DNA from: Isohypsibius dastychi
Taxonomy: Eukaryota > Tardigrada > Eutardigrada > Parachela > Isohypsibiidae
DNA: 10,993 nt
NCBI GenBank assembly: GCA_034696485.1
Contig: JAQIWT010001385.1
Span: 1 to 10,993, forward strand
Reading direction: 5' to 3'
This document shows, one piece after another, positions 8,799 to 10,993 of this stretch (its first letter is position 1; each line of letters opens with the position of its first letter). The position numbers and the translations under genes were made by a program. The notes under the pieces were generated by a model that saw only the letters and a program-made list of their open reading frames with translations, did not search any database and was not told where the DNA came from.

Positions 8799-10993
8799 AT
8801 GTCGAATGATCCTACGATAGATGAAGCGCCAGTTTGTTTGGATGACGATGGTAACGACGAAGTGTCTGCGAAGAAGCCATGTCCCTACGGTGCAAAATGT
8901 TATCGAATAAGTTCGCAGCATTTCGATGAATTTTCTCATCCAGGTTTGTGGATAATCATTGTTTCATTTACGCGTAAGTTAAAACATTTTAACGTGATTT
9001 ACATATTGTGTGCAGAAAACCACCAGAAACGGAAGAGGAGATCTACTTCAGTCGATGAGACGGAAATCGCATCTTCTTCGCGCCATCCTGAAGAAAAGCT
9101 TGAAAAGAAAATCAAAACTGGACATGGAGCTGGAGACGGAGGAGAACAAGCTGACGTGAACGATGATTTCCAGCGGATTTTCTTCACCACAGTAAAGGGA
9201 ATTGATGGACCTTTTAACGATGAATCGTGGACATGTACGATGAAAAGTACGGTTGTTGTCATTTTGACCTTGGTCCGATTTTTCCCAGAATTAATTATTG
9301 CCAGTTTTTCGTTTCGTTCTAAAATTTCGGATTTAATTTAGGAATTCTCTCACCTGAAATGGGAAATCTTCAATCGTCAATCCAGGCACGTAACTCTGCT
9401 ATGAATCCTGGAATCTTAACGTTCACCTGGAGATAGCCGCTGTTATTTTTAGTTTAATTACATGTTCGATATCCCGTGGATTGTGGAGCAATATCCCCCT
9501 GAATTCCGGGATAAGCCTATGCTTCTTATTCATGGTTACAAAGCATCTTCCCAAGAAGGTCAAGAAATTCGGGCGGAAGCATCAAAATTTCCCCACGTTT
9601 CGTTGATTATGGTACGTTGACACTTCCGATTGATTCAACATTTCATAAATTTTCGTTGCATCATTAGGCTCCGCTTCATATTCCTTATGGAACCCATCAC
9701 ACTAAAATGATGATTTTGCGTTATGACACCGGCCTTCGGATAGTTATTCACACCTCAAATGTAATTCCGAATGACTGGCATCAGAAAACTCAAGGGTGAG
9801 AACTTCATTATATTTCAACCTGTCCTTCGCTCGAATATAAGAAATTCAAGACATATAACTTGTAATTTAGGATGTGGATCAGCCCAGTGTTCAAGATGGC
9901 TCCAGATGGACCTGGTCCCGATTCAGTCACGGAATTTAGACGAGATTTCGTCGAATATTTGAGACAGTACAATGTCCCGAAACTGAATCAAATAGCGGAC
10001 GAGATAAATTTGTACGATATGTCATCTGTGCGGTGAGTCAGCTCTTTTAGTTTTATTTCTTTCGATTATTATCGTTCTCTCCACAGGGTTTGTCTTGTCG
10101 GTTCTGTGCCTGGCAGACATGTCGGAAAGAATCTGGATTTGTTTGGTCACAGGAAGCTTAGAGTTATATTAAAGAAGCATTGTAAAGTCCCGGAAATGAA
10201 TAATGAATGGCCGGTCATCGGCCAGTTTTCCAGTATTGGCTCTGTTGGACCGACTTCCGAATCATGGCTGACCGGTGAATTGCTCGATACAATGGCGAGC
10301 CCGCTTGTCGGTTTGGCCAAAAAGCCGCAGTTAAAATTGGTAAGATTGTTTTCTGTAGAAGTTTTCTTCAAAATTCTTTATAATTCTTCTAGATTTTCCC
10401 GTCTGTGGATAATGTTCGGCTCAGTCTGGAAGGCTGGCGTGGGGGTGGATCGTTACCGTATTCAATGGCGACTGCAAATAAACAGCAGTATTTGCATAAG
10501 TTATTTCAGTAAGTGTAACAATCACCGGAAATATGTAGTAAGAATAAATGATACGTGAATTTTATTTTTAGTGTTTGGAAGTCTGAAATCCTTGGACGAA
10601 CTCATGCAATGCCGCACATCAAAACTTACACAAGAATCAGTCCCGATCTCTCAAAAGCCGCGTGGTATTTAATTACAAGGTACACATTTTGCGCTTCTAT
10701 TCTTATGTACTCGCGGTTTCAACCGGTTTTTTGTTTAGTGCGAATTTATCCAAAGCGGCGTGGGGTGCCTCGGAAAAACAGTCCAGTCAGTTGATGATTC
10801 GGTCTTACGAATTGGGAGTTCTGTTCTTGCCTAAATTTGCTGACCCAGCTTCGGACACTTTCACCATTCTTCAAGATCACAATACCCCACCGACCGGAAG
10901 TGGACCATTTATCCATCTTCCATATGATTTACCATTGGAAGAATATTCCCAGTCAGACCAGCCATGGACTTACGATGCTCCGCTTATCGGACT
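8799..10993 (+). CDS. TDP1: Tyrosyl-DNA phosphodiesterase 1 with N-terminal PBZ zinc finger (10 exons seen, 3' end cut by window)
   Basis: TDP1 removes stalled topoisomerase I peptides and other adducts from DNA 3' ends in two HKD-catalysed steps, in nucleus and mitochondria. Exons: 8799-8943, 9016-9246, 9342-9385, 9453-9611, 9668-9795, 9871-10032, 10087-10339, 10393-10508, 10572-10679, 10739-edge; 533 residues in frame. Seen: motif 1 with H204-x-K206 and N224 (human H263, K265, N283); motif 2 with H428-x-K430 and N451 (human H493, K495, N516). Spacings match human TDP1 and no catalytic residue is lost. Residues 28-47 form a PBZ finger, C28-x5-C34-x6-H41-x5-H47 with the typical PYGAKCYR and FSHP; a basic KRKRR follows, a likely nuclear signal. 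Human TDP1 lacks PBZ. Intron 3 uses a GC donor and intron 1 has two usable donors. Only about 15-20 C-terminal residues seem to be missing beyond the edge. Confidence 0.96.
8880..8943 (+). other. PBZ (poly(ADP-ribose)-binding) zinc finger coding segment
   Basis: It encodes residues 28-48 of the TDP1 protein, with zinc ligands C28, C34, H41 and H47 and the conserved Tyr-Arg (Y35, R36) that contact poly(ADP-ribose) in APLF/CHFR-type fingers (family knowledge). The segment ends exactly at a splice donor after FSHP, so the finger lies in its own first exon, consistent with acquisition by exon shuffling (inference). Confidence 0.88.
9386..9452 (+). other. Probable GC-AG intron (TDP1 intron 3)
   Basis: The conserved TDP1 stretch SSxQ-FNYxFD fixes exon 3 to end at CAG (9385) and exon 4 to start at TTT AAT (9453). 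The donor is then CAG|GCACGT. The GT at 9390-9391 would give CTT TAA after one extra codon, ending the protein at 9455-9457. Confidence 0.82.

Noticed and set aside
1-10993. CRISPR array, insertion sequence, defence island or bacterial operon
   Set aside because: No spaced direct repeats, transposase, integrase or ribosome-binding sites were seen. All three genes are intron-rich animal genes.

Overview
The window is nuclear DNA from a small-genome invertebrate animal. Three multi-exon genes lie head to tail on the + strand. Their introns are mostly 50-100 bases long and follow GT...AG or GC...AG borders. The gene set (ZFR, an MFSD6-like carrier, TDP1) is typical of animals. The short introns, gaps of about 0.5 kb, moderate GC and loosely conserved acceptors suggest a compact ecdysozoan. 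A tardigrade is my best guess, but the sequence alone does not prove it. I found no bacterial, viral or mobile-element genes. Exon borders were worked out by hand from splice signals, frame continuity and remembered family sequence; no alignment was run.

Layout. Bases 1-531 are the left flank and 5' region of gene 1, with several inverted repeats and an open frame entering from the left edge. Bases 532-5862 hold an 18-exon ZFR orthologue of 1221 residues: RGG box, three C2H2 fingers, a Pro/Gly/Tyr-rich linker, a DZF domain with a Gln-rich insert, and a long acidic/proline tail. Bases 5863-6393 are a gap. Bases 6394-8246 hold a 6-exon, 508-residue, 12-helix MFS carrier of the MFSD6 type. Bases 8247-8798 are a second gap, including the probable TDP1 promoter. 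From 8799 to the right edge runs tyrosyl-DNA phosphodiesterase 1 (10 exons seen, 533 residues), complete except for its extreme C-terminus. Both HKD active-site motifs are intact, and a poly(ADP-ribose)-binding zinc finger (PBZ) stands at the N-terminus.

The three genes do not form a pathway. ZFR handles RNA in the nucleus, the carrier is a membrane protein, and TDP1 repairs 3'-blocked DNA breaks. The points most worth checking are the PBZ-TDP1 fusion, two GC-AG introns that share the donor AG|GCACG and carry decoy GT sites, and three short introns that are multiples of three and stop-free, so that retention would insert peptide rather than end the protein.
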